A stretch of DNA of 64,000 nt from Pseudisothecium myosuroides (GCA_951799445.1 OX637290.1:2234501-2298500), one strand, 5' to 3'. Shown: positions 49,754 to 61,873, counted from the stretch's first letter. The notes: generated by a model not told the origin, from the letters alone. Made by a program: numbers and translations.

Positions 49754-50753
49754 AAATTCTTTCACCCAAAAAATTGAGGATCAAATTTTAGAAATATCTA
49801 AATTTTATTCATAAGATCATTTTATTCAAGCATGTTATTTGCACCTCAACATGTCCAAAATTTGTTGAAAGAATTTAACTTCTCATTAGTATGGCAATTT
49901 TTGAAGTACTCTGTATTTAAATACTTATGAGAGTCATTGCATTTGACATGAAATTTTGACTTATATTTTTTTGAAAAATAAGTCAAAAAAATCTCATTTC
50001 CTAAATAAAGGAATGGAGGATGTGGAGTGAAGTGCTTCCAAGTATCAGACTACTGTACGTGAAGGTTTGATTTGGCACCTAAGTGCCTATATACTTTCTT
50101 TTTTGCGTGCAAAGGGTTTTGATAGGTAGAATTATTGCTACTAGGGTTTCGGCATTCTGGCATCCCAATTTTTTGTGTTCAGAAACTTTTAGTTTTTTTT
50201 GTTTTAGGAAACCTGTCATATTTTAGAAATATTCAAAAATTTAGACAATATGGATGAAATTTTTTTGCAACATTTTCGGACAATTCAATTGTAAAATTAC
50301 TTAATTTTTGTTTGAATTTGACCTTCATATAGGATATATGGTCATGGCCTCATGGGCTCTATCCTTTAAGGGTTAAGCACCTCTTACTCATTAATATAGT
50401 CTTTAATAAAGATTGTTTTTTGAAAATTCAAGCATTACTTAAGATAAGTGGTACGTTATTCAAACAATGAACCACTTAGAAGAATTCTATTCAGCATTCC
50501 AAATATAAACTTCAATTAAATATTTATCACAACAACATATTCATATTCTACATATTCATATTCATGTTCCACAAGCTCTTCATTTGGTTTAATATTAAAA
50601 ATAGTTCTTATCTACTTTCATTTGTGACCTTTAAATCAATTAATTAAAAAAAAAATTAAGTATTTTCAAGTCACAAATACTGTAGCTAACTTTTTGATTA
50701 AATTGTCAACCACATTACAATAGTAATCGACAATTTAGCATGATAGGAGTTTA
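49754..50753. other. Intergenic, with a solitary TTAA terminus
   Basis: CCTTTAAGGGTTAA at 50363-50376 is a right-end-like terminus of the TTAA family; no matching left end was found. The rest is AT-rich and unrecognised. Confidence 0.45.
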
Positions 50754-51236
50754 GAGCATCTCCATCAGGGCACGCCACATTGCCTCGGCAGGTGTTTTGA
50801 TGAGCCCGGTTGGTTTCTAATGCCCCACCAATAGGAGATTCTGGATTTTGTCAACGTAGGCTACAATAAATTTTAGTCACTACACTACAAGTTGAAGTGG
50901 CTTGGCCGTTTGACTTGGGCCACGCTATTGCCAAAAAGAGGAGGGAGAGCCCGGTTGAGCACTAAATGGAGTCAGATGTACATTGAATAAGTTATTGGGG
51001 GTGACCATTTCCAAAATATATAGATTCACTGGCATGGCATGTAATATGTAGCCATGTGTAATTTTGTTTTATGCCTCATTATTGTATACCTTGGGAACCG
51101 GGTTTTGTCGGGTGGCTATGCAATGTGGAGCACTTGCTGCTAGGGGTCGGAAAACATGGGAGGGCCTTCCTATCAAAACTGACACGCTACAATCAATTTG
51201 GTGTATTCATTTAGCACCTCACTTGTAGAGATGCTC
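50754..51236. mobile_element. Harbinger-like MITE with TTA duplication
   Basis: 483 bp. Left end GAGCATCTCCATCAGGGC, right end CACTTGTAGAGATGCTC, flanked by TTA at 50751-50753 and 51237-51239. GAGCATCTCC ends and a TTA duplication are typical of plant PIF/Harbinger-derived MITEs. Same class as 19893-21073. No ORF. Confidence 0.75.
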
Positions 51237-51239
51237 TTA

Positions 51240-52674
51240 GCACAATACTACATTGCTACTACAACAAACTAATATTGATAATTTTTAATTTATTTATGAC
51301 ATGCATTCATTATATTTATTCTACTTTACAATAATTTAAACAATATATTAAAGATTTACAACAACATTTAGTGAAAGTTAGAATGGTTATTTCTTTCCAA
51401 AAAGTCTCCAACAATGAAAAGTTCTAAGGTTCCAAATGCTACTAAGAATATTTTCAATATGTTGACAATGAAAATTGACTAAATAGCTATAATTGAAAAA
51501 AAATATTAATATATCCTCATCTTTTTAGAACACCAACCATTTGCCATGAGCTCAAATAGAGTTATTTGTAGCCAGTCATTCAAGAGGAACCAATGAAAAT
51601 TGAAGAGTTATTTAAACAACTAATGAGAGTTCAAGCATTTTGTACTTCAAAGATGGTTGATTAAGAATAGTCTAGTGTCAATACTATTGTAGCTTCCTAG
51701 TATTTTGGGTAATTTTTTTTTCCTAATAATTAACAGTTAGGCAATACAAATTAATATATTACAATTGGGTAATTTTAAAAGGTAATTAAAATAAGTTAGG
51801 CATTCATCTAAGTTGACCTTACAATTTTTGGATGGCTACATTTCCCTAAGCCCTTGTCTTGACCTCCAAACCCTAAACTCTCTACCTTGTGTGTGAGGAT
51901 TTTATTAAATGTGAGATATATCTTGCTTATAAGAGATTGTACTATAGAACAATCAAAATGGCAAGGCATAAAACTTTGCAATGTAAGATTAAAAGGGTGC
52001 CTAAATTTAAATCAATAACTATAACCTCAATTTAGAGAAATTGATATTATATTCATACAAACTTCATAAATTCTCAAACCAATTGCATTCACTTCTACTT
52101 TCATTTGCTGACATTGTGATACAATATTTTCCCAAATTGTGTTCAGAGTTGATGGTTTGAAAAAAGTGTCTGTTTTCACTTCTACTTTCATTTGCTAACA
52201 TTGTGATTCAATATCTTCCCAAATTGTGTTCAGAATTGATGGTTTGAAAAAAGTGTCTGTTTTAGGTGCAGCGACTTCTCCAGAACCTCCATCTCTAGAG
52301 ATTTACCAACAAATGATTCAGAAATAGCAAAGTTTGATTCATGGTATATCGTGGGGCACTGTTCCCTAGACTTGCATATTTTGTACCATCCCTACCACTG
52401 GAATATTAGATATTCAAAGACACTTCCCAGAATAACAAGAAAGAGTCAACAATTGAAAGTGCTAAAATCTGTTGTCCTGCCGCCTTCTACAGCATGTTAA
52501 CATAAAGACGGAGTTCTACAGTCTGTCATCGCCTGCTACACTAAATTTCCATTGCAGTGACATTTGGGGTTGTCTTCCACCAATTCACTGCATCCAAGAT
52601 TTTCAACAGTTTCAGATGCATGATGAGAAGTGAATGTGAAAACGAAGATAACCTTTGAGCATTGAACTATGAGA
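51240..52674. other. Intergenic, with an 87-bp tandem duplication
   Basis: Units at about 52088-52174 and 52175-52263 start TTCACTTCTACTTTCATTTG and end AAAAAAGTGTCTGTTTT, with only a few differences. The part nearest 52674 is probably the 3' untranslated region of the methyltransferase gene on the minus strand. Nothing else is recognised. Confidence 0.55.
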
Positions 52675-55600
52675 TTATACATTAAGAGCTGGTATCTGCT
52701 TCATAAACTGCTCTGGATCCCGCTTCCGCTTAAGCTTAGCCACTCTCTTGCTTGGCTTCTCAATTTGCTGTTAGACACGACCAATCACAAAAATATGAGT
52801 AATCAGTGGAGAAAAATAGAGCTGCAATATCTTCCCAAGGACAAATTTTGTCCTTTGGACAAATATTCCTCAAGCCAGAGAAACACAATACAGGACAGAA
52901 CACCAAACACCACTGATAGAAAAAACCCAGCTAGTCTCGAGGAATAAACAGTCGACCTGCATCGGGGCTGGTTCCGCGGTCCGGCGAACTACAAATACGT
53001 CAACCTTCAACCCCTGAACAGCAGTTCAGTATTAATAAGAATATTTTCTAGGATGCAAGTGCACCCAACGTTTCTAGGAGAGCGTCATACACAAGCGCCG
53101 CAGCTACCTAGCTTCTGGGAAGATTCAGATAAATAAATAGTACAGAAAAGTATACAAAACGGTACAATGAAAACCAGGTCTGAAATTCTATTAGGAACAA
53201 AAATACTTGAAGAGCACACTGGCAATTCACCTCCATGCACACATAGAACTGTTGTTGCAGATTCAAGTACGCTTTCTGATTGACCAATATTTCCTCTTTC
53301 ATAGTCTTGCTCTGAGCCATCAGCACTGCGACCCCTGTACATAAAATCTTTACCACATCAACAAACAAAATATAAAGTGTTACATCTAAGCATTTGATAT
53401 ATAACCAATTAAGTACGCAAGACTATGACATGGAAGCGGAATCACAAGTTACAATTAAATCTTACTAAATAAATAAGCTTGTCAAATATTCATACCCCAC
53501 TTGCAGACCAAGACGCAGAAGCGTGTTTAATTTCATGAATGCACAAAATCAACATTTCTACACCATGTCGAATAAGCAAGTCGAACTCAAATTCTCTGCA
53601 AACCCTACGTTATCATCTGTAACCTATGAGTTTCTCAAGCATTGACATATATGAACTGGAATTTACACAACCAAGGCGTCAGCGTAATTAGAGTCAAATT
53701 GGTGACTACATGTACCAATTAAGTCTATATACATCTCAATTGCTTGACTCTCCAATTAGTTTAAGTTTTCGTCTGGCGGATCAATATAGATGACGTCGGA
53801 CCCACCTGAATCAGGTCGTAGAACACGTACAACCTACACAAATAGTAAGTGCAACAAGTCAGCCTTGAGGTCGAAACAAATATTACGTTTACGCCCATAG
53901 CGAGTCATGCATGACTCCAATTATGCTTTTCCACCTCAATACCGTGGCACACAAGGATTTAAAGAGTGTCATGTTCGGTAAAAAAATTAGGATCTCCGAA
54001 ACTCAAATGCTCCTGACACTCATCAAACGTGCTCATTTTCACTAATGAAATGGATGAGTGGGCTACGGCACATGTCATAAGTAATACTCAGTATTTTGAT
54101 CTTGACCCTAAGGAGCAATAGCCAGCTAAGTACTAGTGACCTGCCTATTTATTACAAATACAGTCGCACAAGAAGGAAATTAAAACAAACCTATTGGGAA
54201 GTGAGGTGAAAACGAGCCCAACCTGTCTAACAACCCTTGGGCAAAGAACCTCCCTAACCTTGTGGTTACCTGCACGGATTCCAACAGAACAGTAACTAGT
54301 GTGACAGCAGATTCTGGACCAATACAGTTATATACGTATGGAATGAAAAGAGCTACTTCTGTTAGTCCAGGATGTTATTATATTAGCAGAGACATGTAGA
54401 GATGATTACCACAACGATTTCCAAATGGCATATCACATATAACTCGGTCAATGCTTGCAGTTCGCAATGGAAGCATTGATGCATCCCACCGAATTACGTC
54501 TGAAGGTCCTGCAGATTCACTAGCTGCAAGAAAGATGGTCACACCCATATTTAATTGACAATATTCTGGGTATTGAAACATAGGATTATGAAAGAAATTC
54601 CAATTGCCCCTGGTCTAGAATTGCTGCAAAAGACTGCTTGATGACTTCTGAGGGTGGCGCTCTCATTCCCTCAGGATTCCTCTCGCTGAAATGTGGCTGA
54701 GAATGACTATGAACCACACTCTTACCAAGGGAGTTCAAACGTGCTGCATCAACTGCAGTATCTACGAAATCACCAGCTAGACCCATGACCCTTGTTCCCA
54801 GCCAATTGCTGGCCTCCAAAGGTATAGTCCCACAGCCACACCTGCGCAGGAATATGCGAAAACTCCATGTCTCAACATCATTCAATTAGAGTACTTAAAA
54901 CAGCCTTCTAAAGTTTATTGTAAAAGAACAGAATATGGCCAGTACCAAGCACAAATTTTGCTACCACAAGGTGGAGCAAGTGGAGCAAGCATACGTCACA
55001 TACATGGGATCGAGGACAATGTCGCCAGGCTGGACGTCAGCTAGCTGCAAAAGCCCATATGCTGTGCTGTCACAAGACCAAATCTCACATAATTCAAACT
55101 CCGGTACTCAATAAGCATTACAACAAACCCTGCTTTCTTGTCAAATACAAATGCTTGTGCCCATAACATGTATTTACACAAGGTCGTGTACATCATAAAA
55201 TCAAAATCTCAAATTTCACAGTCAAGCAAAGACCAGGGTTGAATATTAATAAAAAGAAGAAATTAATATCTCCAGAAAAACACTCACACTATAAAAGTAT
55301 CATAAATAATAGAAATAGCCTGTAAACTGAGTGGTAGTATTGACCACTCCACTCAAACAATATGAGATTTCAGCTGACAGTTTTGTTCATAGGACAACTT
55401 TCATGAAGAGATATTAATGTGCAATCGTGGGTTGTAAAAAGCTGGCTCGGTACCGTGCCTGACGAAGAGAACTAAAATCAACATTCAAATGTAAGAATAC
55501 TGATGAGAGGCATCAGATTGCATACCTGGGCTTCAGGGAAGTCTGCACTAATGCTTTTCGGTATGGTCTACGGGAGTAAAGCTGCCAGATAACAATTAAG

Positions 55601-58600
55601 ACAGAAAACTTAATTGCACAAAATATGTTCATAACAACTGACTTGAACCACTCATACACAAAATTCAACAGATTTTTCATTTACCTTCATACTTGCGTAT
55701 TAAGAAGGTAATAACTAGATCTACCATAAAATACCAGAAGTTACTACATTAATAGACCACAACATTTCGAAGAATCAGCGATGTGGATACCTGAAAGTCT
55801 AAGCAAAATACAAGAAAAAAAATCCCACAAACTTGGAAGAAACTGAAAACGGTTCTAAAAGACGTGGAGTTTGAGCTTGATTCTTTGGTTCGAACCTGAG
55901 CATCAGCACGGCTTGGCCTATCCGCAGTCCTCTTCTTCTTGATCAACTTAGCCTGTCCTTCTACGTCTTCTTCTTCAGATGCATGAGCTTTGTCGATCAT
56001 GCTTGCGTTTTCCAAATCCTTCGTTTTCTTCTTGTTGCCACTGAGATAGAGTATAGAAATCAAAGCAAGTTTGATTTCAACGATCTTCTACAAGCTTCAA
56101 GTCATATCTACTCAGAAGGATATTTCAAATCTAGAACTACGGATTGAAGCATGAAGAACGGCACATTAGAATTATCGATACAATCTGAATACAAAGAAGG
56201 ATAGCTAGGTAACTGCACTTAATGAGCAGTAGAGTGCATATTTTATCCATGGACAAAGAATTAAGTTGAACAAGATACTGGGACACGAGATTGAAAACGC
56301 TACAGAATTTATCTCCAGGTAGAAAGTAACCTGTATATGAGTGCGAGAACCAGAAGAATCTCGTCATCAATTATCCAAGTCAGAACTTCCACTGCAATGA
56401 TCACAAGCGAGATAATTACTATCAAAATACCATCCTATTAAATCAAAATATCTATAAAAACACTAAAAATAACACGTCACAGTCTTGGAAGGAACCGTTT
56501 CTTGTTGCTGATATCTCGGATGGTCTTGGCATTTCAGCCTTTTGATAATTTAGTAAACAAACTCAGCAACATCCAATATTGAATCATAATTTAAAATGTT
56601 TTATAGAAAGGTCTGTTCAGATCAAATGAATCATCATTAAAATACTAACCATTGAAGTTTCTCATGTCAGCAGGCCACCCCAGCAACTCGTGAATACCAT
56701 CCCCAATCGAGGCTGCACAAGAAGAATTTTAATGCATTTTAAAACATAAGCGATTCATATTAGCCTGTAAGAGGTTGTACGAAACAAAGCTTTTATGTAT
56801 TTAGCACAAGCAACTCTTCAGTATGAGCTACGAGAGAAATTATAAAATCGGAGATCATGATAATGCTAAATGATTCAAATGATAACATCCACATCGCAGA
56901 GCAGAATGCTTAATGCTCTTAACCAATAAGAGGATCAAGTAAGATGAAGAAACTCACAATAACATGATACCTACCTGCAGCATCCATCGAAGTGTAGCCA
57001 TGTTTTTTCATGTTCAAACAGATTCTGTTCCCTGTGACTCGAAAGGACCTCTGCAGAGTTTCATGCGTCTGATCCGCACTTGCAATCCCATTGATCGATA
57101 AAAGAGATTCATTAACTCCGGATGAAGATGCAGGTTCTTCTACCTCTTGCCACTGTCTATGAAGTTGCATGACAGGCTCCCAGTCGATCTGTAATCATTA
57201 AATTATTCAGTGTACTAAATAGAGCAGCTGAAAACTCAAGCCATCCGCATATATGACTACACTACTCCCAGAGATAACGTACACTGAGTGTTAATTTGAC
57301 CTTGTAGAGAGGAAAGTGTCGAGAACTTAGTCAAATTGTAAAGATGACCATACGTTATAATCACTCGGATTCATTACCTTGTCCGCAAGGGATCGCATGA
57401 AGGACATACCTGCTTCCTTGTCTACGGGAATATTCTGCAAACACGACATGCTCTTCAAATAAAGGAAACAGAATAAATCTAAAACAATCCTTAAGAAGCC
57501 TGCAGATAAGCACGTCACCATACCATATCATGTGATGTTCACCACAAAGTGTGTTCATAATTGATATAAAGCTGGTGTGCACAAGTGGAAAACCTTGTGG
57601 TGGGAAAGAAAGGCATACAAATTGTCAGCAGACCTCAATTCTGCAACTTTCTGCATCAGTAAAGAAGAATCGTTAAATGCGGCAGTTGGAGGATTTCACT
57701 GTGCTAATGATTACCAAATCTCAACTGAGTATCTGTCTCACTTTCAATATATGGAACTATGAAGGCAAACCCATGTAGAAAATCAAGATAAGATGAAGGA
57801 CACAGAGCCGAAAAGATCTCAATTAGACATGGATCCATAACGGAAACGCTGGCTGAAGGAGAACGGAACCAGTTATACTCAAGTATAGAGTTGGTGATTA
57901 AATTACAAATGTCACAAAAATTAAGGAATTAACATTGTCGTCAACAATAGCACTGACACAACTGCTATATGCAAATTTTATTGCAACATCTACCACAATG
58001 GACAGGCAAAAAAATAGGCGAATCAAAGATTGCAAGGCAATTACATCTTACAAATGACAGCTAGCAGTCCAAGATCAATACCTGAGGAGACGACGCTGTC
58101 TGAAACCGAATGCCTCCATAGCTGTCAATGCCGGGAATGATATTTGTTCCTTCCAGACTTTCCAGCTGCAATCAGGATTGATAGCTTAGCATCAAAAAAT
58201 TCGAGAAAGAAGAACCAAATTAAATGACCTTGTCTAGCAGTGCAGGCCCACATCCATCTCCCCGACGATACATAAAAAAAAGGAAGGAAAAAAAACCCTA
58301 AGGCTACGCCCTTACACTAATCGCACGAAACAGAGCGTGTGTAAAAATTGAAACGCCTCTTGCACAAATCCATCTTGGAAAGATTCAAATTTACAAAGCT
58401 AAGCCCTCTTCAAGAACTAAATGCAGCAGGGTTTAAGGTATTAGAAACCAGAAATTGCATACGATAATTAAATTGCAACGTCTACAATGTTCACATTCGG
58501 CATTCACGAGTAGAATGATTCATTTACGCCATAGCAGGGTTTAGGGCTTAGTAGAAACCAGAAATTTCATACAATAATTAAATTGCAACATCTACAATGT

Positions 58601-58873
58601 TCACATTCGACATTCATGAGTAGAATGATTCATTCCAACGCCATAAATTTCAGTTCCGACTCCACTGGCAAAAAAATCTCCCTCCGTGCAATCACGGCAT
58701 CGCCGATAACCAGAACTAAATGAAAAAATCGAAATGTAAACTCTAGCCAGTCTGCAATAGCTGAAATATCAAAGAAAATAACTGAAAATGAATGAGAAAG
58801 ACCCTACCTCCTTGAGAAGCGCAAACTCCAGCCCGCCTGCACAAGAAGCCCAATACTGCGCCAAAATTGCCAT
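52675..58873 (-). CDS. THUMPD3: THUMPD3-type tRNA guanine-N2 methyltransferase, 17 exons
   Basis: Exons (high to low): 58873-58808, 58165-58082, 57650-57594, 57434-57378, 57188-56975, 56712-56650, 56391-56331, 56040-55896, 55581-55526, 55066-55004, 54841-54726, 54523-54410, 54269-54223, 53833-53806, 53334-53231, 53013-52957, 52767-52675. All phases agree; 474 residues. A THUMP-type RNA-binding region holds FRVTGNRICLNMKKHGYTS and GWPADMRNFNVEVL. The methyltransferase part has the SAM motif DPMCGCGT (residues 287-294) and the catalytic-type motif DMPFG (358-362), then NHKVREVLCPRVVRQVVRVL. Family members make N2-methylguanosine in the tRNA acceptor stem. The C-terminus is lysine and arginine rich. 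Exon 8 adds a charged loop (KKKTKDLENASM, EEED, KKKRT) where animal proteins are shorter, before the conserved RRPY..SLKPSTAY block. Looks intact. Confidence 0.87.
58426..58640. repeat. 108-bp tandem duplication in the first intron
   Basis: GCAGGGTTTAAGG at 58426 and GCAGGGTTTAGGG at 58534 start two units sharing GAAACCAGAAATT, AATTAAATTGCAAC, CTACAATGTTCACATTCG and AGTAGAATGATTCATT. About a tenth of positions differ. It lies in the 642 bp intron 1 of the methyltransferase gene. Confidence 0.85.
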
Positions 58874-59821
58874 GTTCTCGACCTAATTCTTCCCGCAAGA
58901 ATCCCACAAAATTTAAAGAATCCAAAGAATCCACGACCATAGAAAGGAACACTGTATCTCGCAAGGATTCACTTCACCACGATCCTCGTCATTCTCTTGC
59001 CACTAAATCGAGAATGTAAACATCGCCGCGACAATTCCACGCGACCCATGAGCAGGGAAACCTTCACTCGGGCCAGACAGAGCACACCTCCGCTAATCCG
59101 GATGAATATCATTTGCACGACGATCGATGAATGACTTTCGTTGAGGGAGGCATAGATGAGACCCACCGTTCTGTCAATGTCATTCTTTTCTCTGCTCTCA
59201 CTTGGTCTCTCTCGTTTTGCGCGCTCTGGTCTCTTGCATTTGGCTCGTACGACCGTTTGTCCTATCTGTCGTCTCTCTTTGGCTCGCTTACTCACTTGTG
59301 CAGTTTTCTGCTTCGGTTTCATAATCATTGGAGCGGGAGTTTGTCTGCGGTGTAGTTTGTGTCGCGCGGTGTGGAGCGCGTAGGAGCGACTGCAGAATTT
59401 ACAGGAAGCGGGAGCAGTTTCAGGTACTCTAGATTCTAGTTTGTGTTAGGTGGCGAATTGCGCTTGTTGTTGCTCATAGGCTACCTGCGTAGTAAGGGGT
59501 AAGGGGCAAGTTGCGGGAGCGATGTTTGGAGGGAGGCGCGTTCGTTTTTGGACGATGTTTAGGGTTTCGAGTAGACGCTATCTCGTGGATTTTGCTGTGA
59601 GAGTGTTTTGACGAGTAGGTAGTGTGCTAGGGTTTGTTAGGTGGTGCGCACGAGACAGAGAGATATGGGGAGTTTCGGCTGCTTAAGTTGTTGTGCGTCG
59701 CCTTGTGATGAAGGTTTTTTGGGTGGCGAACTGTTGCTGTAATTCAGTTCTAAGTGAATTTACGTTGTTGATGGTAGGTTTAATTGCGGTTTGATCCTGT
59801 CTGGAGTCTGGTAGACTGATC
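58874..59821. promoter_or_regulatory. Shared divergent promoter region
   Basis: 948 bases separate the start codons of the methyltransferase (leftward) and the nuclease-kinase gene (rightward). The centre, about 59130-59330, is rich in TCTC, GCTC and TTTG strings and less AT-rich than the genome background. 59380-59820 is probably the leader of the rightward gene and holds short upstream ATGs, for example at 59523. No TATA box was identified. The arrangement suggests a bidirectional promoter but shows no proof of co-regulation. Confidence 0.5.
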
Positions 59822-61759
59822 ATGGAGTCTCATCTCTTATCCAAGAGGCGGTGGCTCCGGCAGGAACTTCCTATTACGGTTACAGATTTTGGTCCTACGG
59901 CCAGCAGGAGAGATGAACCTCACCCTGACGTAGGAGTTGGCCATTGGGACGTTTTACCGGCTGTTGCTAATTTCGTTGGAGAATTCGATGATTCTTCCCG
60001 AGATCAGCTTATATTGGATAGGCGTGCCCTGAGTTATGACAATGCAAGCGAGGCCGCCGCGTCGTTTAATTTCCAATACGTCATAAACACGGTTTGTTAT
60101 TTTCTTGGACACTGTACGGTGCGTGTGGAGGCGAATGCGCCGTCGAGGAGTTCTCCGAGGCCTAACGTGGATCCTGGCGAGAATGCCGAGAGGTTAGCCT
60201 CTTCGTTGGTGCAGACAGCTGATTACGGATTGTCTTTGGATGGTCGACGGTTTCTGGTGGTAGAGATGAAGAGGCCATCTGTGTTTAGGAGATCTGGTAA
60301 TTCGACCATACCTAACTTGTGTGAATCAGCGCTTGCGGCTTCTTCGTGTTTTCCTCGTACTGAGGATGTCGTATTGGTTGAGCCTGTTTACCAACTCTAC
60401 AGGTACATGAAGAGCATGAAATTGGGATATGGAATTATCTGCTCATTTGACTTGACGTTCCTTGTTCAGCGTACTGAGGATGAGGATAATGGTGAAACCC
60501 TATCGATTTCCGAAGGCATACCCAACACCAGTGCTAGTTTCGTAGGTGCACTTGCCTACATGGTGGATATAGCGATTAAAGATCATAAGGATTGGGAAGA
60601 TCCCAGATATGAAGCATGGTATTGGAGAGAAAAAACGAAGTCCTCATCAGGGACTGCACGACATGAGGACTCGGTAAGCCAGCGAAATGGTTGTATTGCC
60701 AGAGAAACATCATGTGTTGTGCTTGAGATATCTGCTGTAGAAAGAGGGAGTCCATCAATGTGATGTATCACCTTTTATATGAATTTTGCTGCTACATTCA
60801 TGATTAGATGTTTAAGTGTATGAATTTAGTAGTGATGGTTCTTGAGCTAGTCAGATGATTTTACTTGGGCTTGATTGGCTGAACAGATTATACTTGTCTT
60901 CTATTGCATATCAGGGTCCTAGTAGGTAAATAAGGTCAATTACTGTGGTAGTGGTCTATGATGTGGCTAGGTTAAATATAGATGTGGTAAGTTATTAAAA
61001 TTGTTTTCTGATACAATGTCCACTGTGTTCATTTACAGGAGCCAGGGTGATGCTCTTGCTTGGCAGGAGACTCCAGCTGAACTTCTTCACTTGGCACGGG
61101 ATCACTTTGCTGAAGGTTGGAGTGGTAGAATTGTTCGAGGCACGTATGAGGGTCAACGTATTGTTGTTAAATTGGCTCCTACTGGTTCAGACCGTGCAGA
61201 GGTGAGATGGGATTCATCTTTGTGAACCATTTCTATTTTGATTAAATCCATCTCTAAAAAAATTTTAGATGCATTTGTTCCACTTAATGTAATTTCTTGT
61301 AATTTCTTGTAATTAATATATTTTCTTGTTTGTTCAGGCTCTCTTGACAGAGGTTCTGGCCTATCACAAGTTGAAGGAGTATTGGGGCAAATATGTACCA
61401 AAGCTTGTTTCATATGGGACTACTGTTGGGGGAAAGGTCGTGTACATTGGTACAGAGGAAATCAACTGTCGTGAGATTGGAATGGGTGCGTTATTTACTG
61501 AGCTTTCTTTTTGTGTATTTTGTAATAGATATGCTTGCATATTGCTTGTTGTGTACTAAACAAGCTTGCTTATTGCTTATTGTTGAGGAGGGCAGTATTT
61601 TATTGTATTTGGGTACTTATATATTTGAGCAATGCATTTGCAGAAACATTGTCCGTAGAAGTGGTGAAAGAGGCATTTGATACTCTTACTGCTGTGCATG
61701 GGTCTGGGGTTCTTCATGGTGACATTTGGCCTAGTAATATCTGGGTTGCAAAGGGATAG
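59822..61759 (+). CDS. PD-(D/E)XK nuclease-like and protein kinase fusion, ends at an in-frame TAG
   Basis: Exons 59822-60673, 61046-61201, 61338-61485 and 61644-61759, all in phase with GT-AG junctions; 423 residues to the first stop. Residues 80-250 look like a PD-(D/E)XK fold: D134, then E148 and K150 in VVEMKRP, then QLYRYM (Q191) and YGIICSFDLTFLV, the order seen in nuclease domains fused to kinases in fungi and Crinkler-type effectors. Kinase-like part: glycine loop GWSGRIVRG (308-316), K326 in VVKLA, E341 in the alpha-C position, catalytic loop HGDIWPSN (H410, D412, N417). The DFG motif lies after the stop. The acceptor at 61046 was chosen over 61039 on phase. No signal peptide is evident. 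Role unknown: nuclease, kinase and host-defence or effector-like functions are all inference. A cytosolic or nuclear protein is likely. Confidence 0.78.
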
Positions 61760-61873
61760 CAAGCAGGTCTCCGTTTGATTGATTTTGGGTTTGCTTGCCT
61801 CATCCCCAGCAGTGAGGCTTGCATGAGAGAGCAAACACGGCTGGAGTGCTTATTGAATGAGCTCAGTTGTTGA
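61760..61873 (+). pseudogene. Kinase C-terminal remnant with DFG motif
   Basis: Directly after the TAG at 61757-61759 the same frame continues for 37 codons to TGA at 61871-61873. It includes LRLIDFGFACLIP, a clear kinase DFG segment, and a short acidic tail with EQTRLECLLNEL, the kind of ending seen in minimal kinases of this class. The intact tail after one nonsense codon means a very recent mutation, a sequencing error, or stop-codon readthrough. Splicing cannot remove the TAG without an intron far below plant minimum size or loss of the catalytic loop. Confidence 0.8.

Noticed and set aside
54586..54725. Longer exon continuing past 54726 in the methyltransferase gene
   Set aside because: A strong donor (G then GTAAGAG) at 54726 joins in phase to 54523. 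The longer frame runs into a stop and has no family similarity.
61681..61775. Intron removing the TAG at 61757
   Set aside because: In-phase donors would give an intron of about 25 bases or would delete the HGD catalytic loop.
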